Origin: Morchella semilibera
Lineage: Eukaryota; Ascomycota; Pezizomycetes; Pezizales; Morchellaceae
Assembly: GCA_009192285.1 (NCBI GenBank)
Contig: WBVU01000003.1
Coordinates: forward strand, 2,015,973-2,079,972
DNA: 64,000 nucleotides
Direction of reading: 5' to 3'
Positions within the stretch are counted from its first letter, which is position 1. Every line of letters starts with the position of its first letter. A program made the position numbers and the translations under genes. The notes beneath the pieces are model-generated. The model saw only the letters and a program-made list of their open reading frames with translations. It was not told the origin of the DNA and searched no databases. Shown in pieces: positions 11,942-24,060 of this stretch.

Positions 11942-13441
11942 CTATGAGGTGGACCCGACCACCGCATTAAAGTTGACAATCCCGCTGGACGGGCAACTGT
12001 TTGTAATTTGCGCTGGCCCCTTCGCAGTCTTTCCGTTGATCTTGACCACAACATCGCCGGTCCTTCCTGAAAATGGTAGTTCCACCAGCTTGACACCTTT
12101 AGCCACTGAGAAAGTTTTCCCTTGGCCACCGATCGTCACCTCCACCGTCGTTGCTTTGTTACTTGCAGTAACAACAAACACGCTATCTCTAACACAGTTG
12201 ACTGCCGAGCCACCCGTACCGGCGTTACCACAGGTCGTGGAGCCGTCACCGCAGACGGCCTTGGGTGTGGTGCGATACCAAAACATAGCACCCTCAGTCG
12301 GGACAGGGATATCGCGAGTACCGGCTTTGTAGGCCTTGATATAGTACGGGAGAATAAAGCGCCAGGCATCGTGGGGCATGTTATTAACATAGACATCGCC
12401 GCCGGTCGGGATTCCCTGGCTGCGTATGGGGCCGATGTAGTGAGATTCGCCATAGTCATTCCAGGTGATAATCTAGGGATCAGCGGTTAGACGTAATTAA
12501 CTGAATTTAGTGATACATAAATATTAGATCTTACCTCGACATATTGCGGGAGAATATCAATCACGGACTCCCAACGGTCGAACCACAGGGTGTCTGAGTC
12601 CCAATTCCAGTTCTTACCGTATACCCTGGTATAAAACCATGGCGAAACAGCCATCATGTACGGCTTTCCATTGATCGCGCTGATCCACTGCTTATCCGAA
12701 TCAGTTGTTTTTTTTGCCGGAGAGGTACCAAGTGGCCATGCATCCCACACAACTACATACCAAGAATTAGAACAAGTTACCGGATCCGAACTCAAAATAT
12801 ATGATAGATATACTCACAAGCGCCATCGACAACGTCTAAGTGGGTAGCAAATGTTTGTGGTCCCATCGAAGCCCAGTCTGGCACTAAAAACAACTGTCCA
12901 GTACTCGACTCGACATCGTTCCACTGAGACACAAAGTTTGTGCCCTCGAATGTCGAAACTAGGGGCCTTCCTTTGACTTTGAATTGCGCAGAGCTGTCTT
13001 TGTGGGCGTTGATGAACTGCGCGACTTTAGCTACATCCCATGTTCCGCAACAGAGCTATCAATCGGTTTTCGTTAGCATTATTTGGAACTCGCCGAGAAC
13101 TCTTAGAGTGCCTTACCATGTCAAATGAGATGAACAACTTGAAATTGTTTGCTTCGGCGGCTTTGTAAGCCAAAGCAAGCTGTTCCTCACCATAGGAGTC
13201 GTTAGGGCCTGCATTAAGGGCAAAACCATCAATAGAGGCGGCCTTGGCGAGTTGAATATCTCTGTTCCAGTCATCGATGGTTTGTCCGTAGGTATTTCCC
13301 ACCTAAAGCTGTTAGATTTGATACTTAAACGTTGATATTGGTTAGTTGAATTACCATGTAATGCGCAAAGACCTCCCGCTCTGCCATTGCTGACATGGTA
13401 GAGAGAGCGAGAGTAACAAGGAGTGAAGAGATCGGACGCAT
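11942..13441 (-). CDS. Secreted GH71 alpha-1,3-glucanase (mutanase)
   Basis: GH71 enzymes hydrolyse alpha-1,3-glucan, a fungal cell-wall polymer, outside the cell. Five exons splice cleanly: 13355-13441, 13117-13302, 12818-13055, 12535-12752 and 11942-12472 (1260 nt, 419 aa). Introns have canonical GT/AG ends and CTAAC-type branch points. Residues 1-20 (MRPISSLLVTLALSTMSAMA) are a signal peptide. The mature enzyme starts with the family motif VFAHYMVGNTYG, followed by SIDGFALN, LFISFDM, DGAFVWDAWP, VSPWFYTR and IITWNDYGESHYIGP. The C-terminal ~110 residues form a beta-rich region with Cys pairs (KAVCGDG, STTCGN, VNCVRDS, TNSCPSS). No separate starch- or glucan-binding module is seen. A TTTAAATA element lies ~100 bases upstream. 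It stands alone, so either wall remodelling or mycoparasitic use is possible. Confidence 0.93.
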
Positions 13442-15597
13442 GGTGGAAAAAAAAAAGCCTTTCTATGGGGGTATCTTTCGAAAGTAACAAGTAGGTTCCT
13501 AAGTAGCCAACATAAGATGCCGAAGCGAGGATGGGGTTTAAATAAGAATCAATTGACTTGCAGTACTAATATCAGCCCCCCATATCAGGGATTGGGTTGT
13601 CCGGCCGTCAGGCACTTGATGTACCTACATAGGTACAACAGGAGTTAACTAGATACAGTGCTCAGGGACCGTTACGTGGGGGGAAATAGGAAAGGGGGGA
13701 TTCGAGAAGGACTAAGTTGGGAGGGGTGCATACGCTATAGTTTTTTTTATACGCTAGTACCTTTAAGTTTTATTATTGCGGCGTACCTGGACTAATTCCA
13801 ATAACAACAACAAGAATAGAACACCGAATAATATCACGGTTGTCAATCACCTAGTAAGCACCAATCCCGAGTCTATTAAGCACATCTACCCGTACCTGAA
13901 AACCCGCTAGTAACCAGAGCTGCTTTTGCCGTAAGCTAGGCTACATGTATTTTAATACGTGTTTAGGTACATGCACTTAATATATACAACTTGCTGACCC
14001 GGCCATGAATCATGTAATTATGAGGTAGCACAACCAAAACGGCCCAGAAGCACCGGGATATATCCCCTCTTGTTTCTAATAGCTTTATAACGCCGGATGT
14101 GCCACTGATACCTGCGCAGAGCCTCTTCAAAGGGGTGAACAGCATGTACAAGGCTCTGGGGTAAAGTGAGTGAACAGATCCTCACCTGTCAACACCGCGT
14201 CTAACTCAATCACTTTATCCCAGAGCCTTGTATTATGTACATGTACCTACTGTAGGGTACTTACTGCAAGCCAGCCCCCGCGCAACCATCGAGCTGGTAC
14301 TGAGCGAGGGATGATTATGAACCCTACAATACTCAGTCGTTAATTAAAAAGTCGGAATTTTTCATACGCGCTAGGTTGCAACGATATCCGACGACTTAGT
14401 TAACGCGCGAGTACAATATTGAAATAATGGCAACTCAGATGAAAATCTAGTAGCCTTCCTAATAGCTAAGATTGTTAGGTTTAGCATTTCTTTACATGAG
14501 GACTAAAGTTACATGTACCCTAGGTACAGTATAATGTTGTGGTGCAGCTGTATATCGTTCCCTGATACAGTGCATAGATGCAGTCGCCGAGTTTCTTGGG
14601 CGCTGCATAGCCGATACTCATTGTTGCGCTTAAAATAGCTGTAGATGTATGTATTCCCGGGGGTGTGGTTATCCTGGGCTATGACTATCCTGGGCCATGA
14701 CTAACCCCTCATAGATATGAAAACCAAATTCAACAAACAATGGACCTTGACAATTAAAAAACCATACTTCATATTCTTGCCCATCTGTTCCTAGGAATTT
14801 CATTACTGAATTTGCATTAGTCATACCCCCCCCCGGTTTAACCATGCCCCTAAGAGTTCGTTTTACTATAGACTCTTCAGCACTTCGCGGTGAGTGTGTG
14901 AACTATTAATTGTGTTGACTGACCCTCTTCAACTAAGGCTCAGCCGTGCGGCCGCTCAAGCTTGTAGGGGCCGTGGCCGGTAGAATTATAAGCAGATCAC
15001 AATCACCACTACCTTGCCAAAGAGCTGCAGAGGGGGTATGCTTAATACACCAGGTAGGCAGAACTTAATCCATACCATTGCTGGTTAACTGCCTGTATGC
15101 ATGGCATACAATTGCATCTAATCAGTCAGGATAGTAACCTTCCTATTCTGCATAGGAACGCCATTTCATCAAGGCGGGGAGTTACATTCCCGGGCTATTT
15201 CTCACAAATTATTTACCGGGTTGGCCGGGGTTCGTGTGACAGTTTCATTGAAACTATCAGATGCTGGGCGACCCCCAAGTCCAGATCTTACCATGGGCCG
15301 CTAGTACCCTCGATAGCCTTGATCCAAGACCAACCGAGTGGAAATAATACAGGGTCAGGGTTTCTATTAATACGATAAATCATTCCTAAAGGATTTTAAG
15401 GACCCTAGCCCTGATGCCAACGATATTTTCCCTCTGGACCAAATTTGATTTCAGGAGCATACATGAGGCAGAAATTAAATTCGGCTCTCTTAAGGAAGAG
15501 AAGACAGGCTGCGATGATGGAAGTTCCAGTCGTGATCCCCTAGAGTATTAAGGTTTCCTCCACAGTTCAGGCCTACGCCTACCATTTGCTGCCTTGG
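13442..15597. other. Intergenic with one hairpin
   Basis: About 2.2 kb between the GH71 and THI6-like genes. It contains the inverted repeat at 14148-14231, ACATGTA sites at about 13945, 14239 and 14511, and poly-C/G runs. A plus-strand frame at 15097-15378 lacks any family signal and is not annotated. Confidence 0.45.
14148..14231. repeat. Inverted repeat, 22-bp arms (MITE-like hairpin)
   Basis: Left arm 14148-14169 and right arm 14210-14231 are reverse complements with one mismatch, beginning ACAAGGCTCTGGG. They are separated by 40 bases. Partial complementarity extends outward to GTAC/ATGTAC sequences. Confidence 0.75.
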
Positions 15598-17348
15598 TTA
15601 AACCATGATTTCCTCAATCCTGAACTGGCGGACGAACTCTTCCGATGGCTTTTTTGAAAGCATATCAACAAACCTAACCGCCCATGATGCAGGGCCTGCG
15701 TATTTCGGCTCGGTGTTTGCTGCGTGCTCAGCGGAAAGATTGAAGAATGATACCGCGGCAACGGCTGCAAGTACATTCTCGTGGTCACCCTGGGAACTCC
15801 AGAGGGTTGCCGCGATGGCTGACGAGAGAACACAACCAATCTTTACTCCAGCTATATGTTAGACGAGGACGATACTAAGAACGGGAGCCTTACACCAGTA
15901 ACCATGGTCTGAATAGGGTCTCCATTTCGTAGCAGGAAAGTCCTTTCCCCATCAGATATAATATCCGTTGGTCCGGTCATGACAATAATACCTACACCTT
16001 ATGTCAGAAACATTCATACACACGGATCTGGATCCACGCTATACATGTGCTTTTCTTCGCGAGCTTTGAAGCAATAACTGCCAACTCCCTCTCCCTCTGA
16101 CTTCCACTCTTAGTACCTGCACCATCGACACCCCTCATTGCAACATCTTCGCCAGCGAGAGTAAGGATTTCCCCTTCATTCCCCTTGATAATAAATTGCG
16201 ATGTTCTTCCATCATTACTGCCATAATTTTGTATAGCCCTTGCAAAGTTCCTTCTTGACTCCGTGGCACCGGCTCCAACAGGGTCGAAGATGATATAGTT
16301 GTTGTGGCTCCTATGGGCATTTATCGCGTTCCTAAAAAGGTCTGTTGTAGTCTTATCGCCGAGGAAGGTTCCCATGTTGAGGACGAGTGAGATATTATCC
16401 GAGAGGGAAGCGAGGTCATTAAATTCAGACTGGTTCTCAGACATTATTGGGGAGGCGCCAATGGCAAGAGTGACATTTGCATGTAGTGTCTTCGAGACAT
16501 TGTTGGTGATGTGGTGGATAAGAGGAGTATTCTTCCGGTATGTTTGAAGCAATCGTAGAAGATCTGATGTGAGATCTACCTTCTGAGGCGCTTCGTATAC
16601 AGTTGGAAAGTCGATGAGGGATCTGAAGTTCAGGCAGGTCTCTTTAGGCTCTGGGGACGTCATAATTGCAGACACGATGGCCAGGCCATTGAGCAGTATT
16701 ACGGAAGAAAAACGAGATCTAGAGGCATTCATAACAGCAGCTGCATTTTGACTATTTATACCGCCAATAGCACAGCGTGGAAGGTTTCCTGGTATATTTG
16801 TGAGTAGATCCCTCAACCCCTCGAGCCCGAGAGGTGCGTTATGGTCTGGCTTGGTGGGGGTTGCATAGACGGGCCCCACACCCAGGTACGTTGGGCCTGC
16901 TACAAGAGCCTTTGAGAGCTGTTCTTTGTTGGAGACCGAAAGCCCGATAATTGCGTCGGGCCCGAGTATCTTGCGGGCCGTTTGATAGTCTGTAAGCACG
17001 GACTAGAAGTTAGTGATACATATCCTACAATGCGACGAGGTAGAAAGATCAATGAACAACCCCACCCATATCGTCCCAACCAATATGAACACCCTCGCAC
17101 CCCACGGCGAGTGCTACATCGACACGGTCATTGATGAGAAGTGGCACGCCGTGCTCTTTGGTGACGGCATAGACCTGCTTTCCTAGAGCAATGAATTCGG
17201 CGGTAGACATTTTCTTCTCGCGCAGTTGCACGATTGTCACACCGCCTTCAATGCAAGCGCGGACATGCTCTGGAAGAGTTGTTCCTGGAGGAAGGAGCGA
17301 AGAATCGGTGACAAGGTAGAGGGTTAAGTTTGGGCGTGGTGGGGCCAT
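15598..17348 (-). CDS. THI6: Bifunctional thiamine-phosphate synthase / hydroxyethylthiazole kinase
   Basis: The N-terminal half joins HMP-PP and thiazole phosphate to make thiamine phosphate (ThiE type). The C-terminal half phosphorylates hydroxyethylthiazole (ThiM type). Four exons: 17061-17348, 16045-17002, 15894-15991 and 15598-15840 (1587 nt, 528 aa, the usual Thi6 size). ThiE motifs: TLYLVTDS, VQLREKK, LINDRVDVALAVG, VHIGWDDM, YLGVGPVYATPTK and CAIGGI. ThiM motifs: PLIHHITNNVSKTLHANVTLA, LVLNMGT, FDPVGAGATESR, FIIKGNEGEI, VMTGPTDIISDG and VTG joined to IGCVLSSA at the last splice. The first intron uses a weak GTTGTT donor, chosen because it alone keeps phase. An in-frame ATG at 17438 would add 30 Ser/Thr-rich residues. 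Divergent from the THI20-like gene. No TPP aptamer was seen in its leader or introns. Confidence 0.93.
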
Positions 17349-17618
17349 CTTTGTTTGATGGGTGGAGGTGGTGGTTGTGAGGGAGAGCTTGGAAATCCGC
17401 CCAGAATTAATCGTGAACTGCATCCCCCGTCTCTCCATCACCGTTAGTCAATTATCCCTGCACGGATAAACCTCATCGCTAATACTACTCTGCGTCCTCA
17501 ATAGGTACTCATCCCCGCATAATAACCCTAACCCAGAGAATGTCAGGGATCCATTGGCCCCGCTAATACTAAACAACTGTACGTGCTGTGGATACAAAAC
17601 ATTTCATCACCCACAAAT
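17349..17618. promoter_or_regulatory. Shared divergent promoter of the thiamine pair
   Basis: These 270 bases separate the ATGs of the THI6-like (minus) and THI20-like (plus) genes, so both promoters must lie here unless the in-frame ATG at 17438 is used. A telobox (AACCCTAACCC, 17523-17533) sits 85-95 bases upstream of the THI20-like ATG. No clear TATA and no TPP-riboswitch core were found. Confidence 0.6.
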
Positions 17619-19906
17619 ATGTCAGCAGAAGCCATGCCCCCGAGAGTATTATCAATTGCTGGCTCGGACCCGTCAGGTGGTGCAGGGATCGAAGCCGATA
17701 TCAAAGTGATCACAGCACATGGGTGCTATGCGATGACTGCCATCACGGCACTGACGGCGCAGAACACCTGCGGCATTCGTGGGGTGCATGTGGTACCACC
17801 TGAGTTTCTGAGGTCCAGTTTGGAGGCTGTGCTGGAAGATATAGGCGTGGATGTGGTTAAGACAGGTTAGTGAGAGTTTGTGAAGTAGTCTAGAGGACGA
17901 GTGAGGAACTATGCTTGGGGAATCAAGTTAATTATGAGCAGGTATGTTGGCAGGGAGGAGACAGTGAAGGTTGTGGCAGAAGTCCTAAGGAAGTATAAAT
18001 TGGACAGGACGGTCATTGATCCTGTATGTTGCCCACTCATTTATAACCCGAGAGCTCAACTAACCAACGAATTCTCCTTCCCTAGGTGATGGTCTCCACC
18101 TCCGGCTCAGAGCTCCTCCCCGCCTCTGCCGTCACAGCATTCATACAGAATATCTTCCCGCACACCTTCCTCCTCACGCCTAACATCCCAGAAGCCAAAC
18201 TTCTCCTCTCCAGTCTCTGCGTCTCTGTCGGCGCTATCACCTCTGTCGAGACCGTCATCGAGATCGCAAAGGCATTACAAGCCCATGGGCCCAAGAATGT
18301 CCTGCTGAAGGGCGGGCACATTCCTTTCCGAAAGATCGGGACTAAGTACTATATCGCCGAGAAGGAAGAGGAGAAAGAGGTTGTGGTAGATGTGTTGGTG
18401 GTTGAGGGGGGTAAGGCGGTATGCGTTGAGAGCCCGTATATGAACAGTAGGAATACGCATGGGACGGGGTGCTCTCTGGCTTGTATGAGCGCACCTTCTT
18501 TGTGCTTCTAGGTAGGTGCTTACTGAGGATTTCTTCGCAGCATCGATTGCAGCGAATCTAGCAAAAAGTTTCACGCTAGAGGACGCTGTTCGTGCGGCGT
18601 GTATTTACATATCAGCGGCCATTAAGACGTCGTTTTCGGGAGTTGGGAAGGGGCATGGTCCAATTAACCATCTGCACAGCAATTACGCCCTACCATTTGC
18701 ACCGTATGTACTCCCGCCCAATTGCCACTCCTATTTAGTGCTAATTTGAATGGGATTCAGAGGGCACTTCGTAGACTATCTACTCAATCACCCCAAGGTC
18801 AAAAGACACTGGTACAACTACACACACCACGACTTCGTAAATCAGCTGGGCGAAGGAATATTGGATAGGGAGTCCTTCAAACATTACTTGATGCAGGATT
18901 ATTTGTTTCTTGTGAGTGAGCCCTTTTCCTATTTCACTGGCGGTTTCAGATATCTTTTTTTTTAGTCACATTGGGAACGTGAGGTAGTGATTTTGTTCTC
19001 ATTATCACTGGTACCCTGGATATCCCCTGCAGCTCAATTGAAACTGAAATTGCATTGATAATTTCCTTTTTTTTTTCAAGATGTTTCGGGGGTGTATTGG
19101 GTTTGCATATGAATTGACATCATATCACTCAATCCACCCCGCCATTACCCCGCTAACCCCTCCAGATCCAATTCGCCCGCGCCAACGCTCTTGCCGGCTA
19201 CAAAGGCACCACCATCAGCGATCTGTCCAAAGCAGCTACCATTATCCATTACATCGAGCGCGAGATGACGCTCCATACCACCTACTGTGCTAGCTTCGGC
19301 GTCACACAGTCGCAAATGGACTCCGCCACAGAGTCCCAAGCTTGCACGGCCTATACTCGCTACGTTCTTGACATCGGGCAGACGCAGGATTACTTTGCGC
19401 TACAGGTCGCCATGGCCCCCTGTCTTCTTGGCTACCGTCATGTCGCGGTGCGCCTAGAGAAGGAGTATGCTTCTAGCGCCCAGGGGAATATCTATTGGAA
19501 GTGGGTACAGAGTTATGCCGGCGAGGACTACGGCGGTGCGTACCGCAAGGGGATAGGTAAATTTCATATCCTGTTCATATTGTGCTGTTTCGAATTATAA
19601 TTGCCATTGAGTACTAAGAGGGGGCGTATGCTGGCAGAATTACTGGAGAAATACGCGGTAAAGCAAAGTCCCGGCAGGATAGAAGAGCTGGTTGAGGTGT
19701 TTGCAAAAGCTACCACGGTATGTGCCTTGTTCGTCCCAATTAGTGAACTAAAAAAGCCTGGTTCATCCGATGTTTAATAACCCTAACCCTGAGCCTTGGA
19801 TGGTGGCCCTTTCTTTGTTTGATTCATTAATTGCATATCGCGGCTGATATTGGTGAGTACATAGCTCGAGGAGGGATTCTGGGCCATGGGGTTAGAAAGG
19901 AAGTAG
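17619..19906 (+). CDS. THI20: Bifunctional HMP(-P) kinase / TenA thiaminase-II family protein
   Basis: The N-terminal domain phosphorylates HMP and HMP-P (ThiD type). The C-terminal TenA domain salvages thiamine breakdown products. Eight exons: 17619-17865, 17942-18023, 18086-18482, 18541-18703, 18761-18911, 19166-19556, 19638-19717 and 19865-19906, about 517 aa. ThiD motifs: IAGSDPSGGAGIEADIK, VVKTGML, VIDPVMVSTSG, NVLLKGGH and NTHGTGCSLA. The TenA part begins at about residue 298: LMQDYLFL, QFARANALAGYKG, the Cys-containing MAPCLLGYRH, and the terminal LEEGFWAMGL. Junctions keep phase throughout except exon 2, which is one base short: the conserved GMLA at its 5' end and ETVKVVAEVL are in different frames, with the break at a GGG at about 17952-17954. 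This is a likely consensus error or a fresh mutation. The last intron holds two telomere-type units at about 19778. Confidence 0.9.
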
Positions 19907-21900
19907 TAAGGAGGCAGTAGGTAGAGTAGTAATGGGGGGCAGAGTTCAGCTGAGGCCAACATAATTGATATTAGATGTCATGAAATTGTGGGGTACCAGC
20001 GTTTCACGTCAAAAGTGCACAAAAAACAAGAGCACTTCTATCTGCCAAGACGTTCCAGGTTGTGCCAAATCTGCATTTTTGTGCAACGGTCCACAATATC
20101 TGATCTCTAATAGTGAGATCTTGAAACAATGACGCGAGAAGGAATTGTGTAGGGAGTGACGTTTTGCAAGGCTGGCGTTTTCTTGAGAAATTGAAAATGG
20201 GTGTTCACTCATTGTATGAGGTCTTGGCAGAATCTGAGCAGTCTTTGAAGACCACATCTCAACACCAAAAAGAGTGTTTTGTTTTGCATATTCATGCACT
20301 TCCCACAAGGAGTCGTAGTTGGGGGCTGAGCGGTTCATTTTTTGATTTTCTTAGAGAAAATTTTTTAGTGAAAAAAAAAAAAAAAAAAAAAAAAAATTCC
20401 AAATCCCCTCTGTACGTATCTACACGGAACCTACAATTCCCGACACAAGTGTCTCAAAACCCCCTCATGGAACCACAATACTGGGCCGATCCAGATCACC
20501 GTGTTGCTATATATACAGGGGGAACCCGAACGTCGGGTGTTGTGATAATAGCCGATAGAACGCGTACGAGTGAGATATTGTGATTACATGTATGCGCGTG
20601 CCACATGTCTAGGCTGCGCACCCATCGAATCGGTAAATACATGTACATACGCCAACGCGGCACCAATGGATAGACTGAGACATGCACAACTCGTTTATAA
20701 CCAAGTCGGCGCGGCGCGCATTGAAATTTCATCTTTTTTTTTTTCTTTCTCTTTTTTTCTGTCTGTGCGAACTTTGATGTTTGCAGTTATATCGTCACCA
20801 CAGGCCTGTAGTTTGTGGTATACATATAGGTATAAAAATGTAGACTATAAGCTATGAAATCGATCAATTACGCATAATGAGGCAGCGCAGGTTTATATAC
20901 GGCCGGGTATGTGGTCCACCGGTGACATTTTAATGTTAGGGTGTTAGGCAGCTAATACGACCCCCTTTTTAAAAACAAAGGTGATCGCCAATGGAACACT
21001 TACAGTTCTTGCCCACATATCGGTTTATTGGCGGGCCGTCCCGAAAGGATCGAAGTCGATATATGATATATGAACATACTTACATGTATGTATATACTTA
21101 CTTCGTATGTGCAGAAGGTACATGTATAACTCAAAGAGATACACATGTAGGTGAGATTAATTGGACACATCACACCAGAGAAGAGCCCCTAAAGCCCCCC
21201 CCCCCATTATGGCCTCAAGATGCAAAATAACCCCCCCTCTCTGTGATCTGCCTGTAGAAGTACTGCCTACATGTATATATATACTTGATAAGCACTGCCT
21301 TTCGGCAATTGAGCAATTACCTGAACGAAAGGGGGGGAGAGAAAAAAAAAGAAAGGAAAAATTGACATGTAATTACATATATTTATGTACTTTACTTGCT
21401 GCAACAATACTAGAGTTTCCACCACCACTTTTGTGTCGCAACGTTTTCTCGAACAAGGTTTGGCAGGATCCTAGTACAACAGCACTTTGGAACAAATTCC
21501 ATCTAACAACCATTAAAATCGACAGCCTCATGATCAACCCCCCCCCCCTCTTTTTTCTCCCCCCCCAAGAGAGCAAGCCTTTAACGTTCATCCGTTCTTT
21601 CCCTCTCCTCATTAAGAAGTTTTAATACCTTCTAGCTTCGAGGCTTCGCACCCCAGTCCGAACGAGGCAAGGGTAAACAGCAAATTTCAGTCGACAGTTA
21701 ATTGCAAATATACTAATACTGTAAGTGGAGATTGATACGAACTTAGGTAAGTAAAGATATCTTATTGATAACTAGAGGGGTATCATGGTTTGATATGACT
21801 AAATATGTACTGCGCGTGAAGTACGCATGCGCAGTGGTGGTGATTGGTACGTGTTAAACATTGCGGATTTCGAGGAGTTCTCAGGAGTGTTCTAACGGTT
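19907..21900. other. Intergenic with an A-tailed block
   Basis: No gene supported. A 26-base A run at about 20371-20396 ends a ~350-base segment whose minus strand has an unremarkable 109-codon frame. ACATGTA sites occur at about 20586, 20641, 21082, 21120, 21144, 21271 and 21367. C runs lie at about 21199 and 21538. Confidence 0.4.
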
Positions 21901-24060
21901 TTTAGGAGGTAAGGCAGGTCTAAGGTTTAAACAGCAGCAATGTGCGCGGTCCCGATTCCAGGGCTTGGGCTGGCTAGATGTTCGGGTTGGTCTCAAAGTC
22001 TAACACTGTACCTGTGCGTTTTTGCAATTGATCTAGACTACGGTACATCCCAGGCCCAGGGGAATCAGCAAAAATATTACCTTGCGCCAGCTTTCGGCGT
22101 CCGGCCTACGACGTACCACAGTTGCGCGTTCTGGGTATGGTATATTGGACCCAGAGATATCGCGGGATACGCTCAGGGAAAACCACGAGTCGGGTAACAA
22201 GTACTTCATCAATGCCTATTACGGTGAACAGGCACGAGGAGGCTAAGGATGGAATAATATTCGTCATCCATCAACATACAATACTCCAATGGCCAGAATC
22301 TCAATTTATAAGATTCATACCAAGGGATCGTGGGCTTCAGGCATTTAGGGCGTGATTCCTCAAAGCTGTGTAGGTGATATATCGTAAGTTGCTCGACCAG
22401 CGAAGTAGATCATGGGTTTAGGGCTTACTACGTCCTTGGTAATCGATATCCTTAATATTCACCTGATATACTAGAGACTTTAGCTATCTGTGCGGCCAAT
22501 TGGGGAATACGGGTGTCGACTGAAGATCTAAGTGGGGTTCTCGGGATTCATTGAATTATGAGCTAAATGGTGATATGGCCCTTAAAGCTTATACGCAGGA
22601 TCTAGGAGAAGCGTTGAACTATTACCAGTGCCGATTCGACGTTACGAAAGCTCAACCGGAGCTGAATTGAGATGTTGAATAATATCAGGAAGATATTGCC
22701 GAACTTCTGTTCTGCTGCTTAGCTGAACAAATAAGTTTTCCTTATTTATAGATTGGGCCTCGGCAAACTATTCAGGGGAAATGGTGCGTAGCACTCTATG
22801 GCCATTGTTCAAGGCATTTGGAGCTTCGATTACTACCGCTCCGTCACGGTTTTTGGTAGAATCTGTTTCCGATATTTCAGGCTGAACCTCTGGGCGGAGG
22901 AAGTCAGGGACCAGGCCAAGCAAGCGCCCTTGGGCTCTCACTCACGTTTTCTAGTATTCTGAGGCTGGCTGAACGCTAGAAATTTGGGGGTTTATACCAT
23001 ACCAGATGGAGGAACTTGAGGTCCTCGATCGTAAAAACTTGGGGGACTTGAGCACCAATCCTGATCCGATTAAGCTTGAACGGCGGTAACATCGAATGTG
23101 AATTGGAGACTTGCGCCGCATGCTACCAGCAACCTGAATAGTCGAGCAGTGAGGTGAAAGTTCACCTACACCATTGTCTGATAGAGAGTTGCGGGAAATC
23201 TTAATACCTCGTCATCTGTGGGGTTTTGGACGCCTTCTGCTTGCCTGGGTCACAGGGGGGGTTGAGCGCTCAACATAAACTTATGACCGGGACCTCGATA
23301 TTTCACCCCACGGAGCCCCGCAGTTACCATGTCTTGTTGAAAAGTCTCTTGCTGCCTTGTATTTTTTTCGGTCATGAGCAACATCTACACTACTACTGTC
23401 TCAATCGATACGGCTCTCGAAAGCTAGGCTAGGAGAAGTTATAAATCAGCTAGGGATCACAGTTGTGGTGCGAAGGGGCGACGTTGCAACAAAGACAGGA
23501 GACCTAATGTTATCGCACTGGTCAAGTAGCCTTGGGCTACTAACAAGTGTTAGCGAAGAAGTCTTTGGCCACGTCGCGGCCCAGGATCAAGGCCAGATAA
23601 GTTTTAATCTATCATGCAGACAAGGCTTACAACTAAGGAATCGTTGGGCCATGATACTTGCCCAACTGGAGGTATACCTGTGTCCTTTACAATGATGCTC
23701 CGACTAAACATGGAGTAGCAAAGAGATTGTAGTTGTCGCAACTGAGCCGGCATTGTTAAGCGTAGCATTCATCCTCGACTAGTTCTCCGGTTGGGTGGGG
23801 GGGGGGGGGGGTCTGCTTTACAGCATGGGATCATTACAACATGGGACCAGGTCAATTCTTCCCTTTACTGCTACAATTCCATATGGGGATAACACCTGAG
23901 CCTGGGGATAACACCTGAACCTGGGACGGTGTATACACTGGATAAGATCTTTTGAAGAGGTGCCTTCTCCGGTCTAAATATTCACTGAGTTGTAGGTGAA
24001 AAACTGTAGGTCCTACCCTCGAGCAATAAAAAAAATATGAGCGCAATGTTCATAGACAGG
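21901..24060. other. Possible decayed coding DNA
   Basis: Base composition and codon-like stretches resemble old coding sequence, but the frames are interrupted. On plus, from about 23008 a frame begins MEELEVLDRKNLGDL and continues through several TAA/TGA stops to LSDRELREILIPRHLW at about 23175-23222. On minus, about 22765-22930 gives an open run containing LLGLVPDFLRPEV and GAVVIEAPNALNNGHR. I cannot assign a family. A 15-base G run lies at 23797-23811. Confidence 0.25.
23884..23921. repeat. Tandem duplication, 19-bp unit x2
   Basis: Two adjacent copies of a TGGGGATAACACCTGA-rCC unit (23884-23902 and 23903-23921) differ at one base, followed by a partial third start. Confidence 0.8.

Noticed and set aside
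17349-17618. Possible TPP riboswitch in the thiamine divergent promoter
   Set aside because: I looked for the conserved CTGAGA and GAACCTGAT core segments on both strands and found neither here nor in the introns of the two genes.
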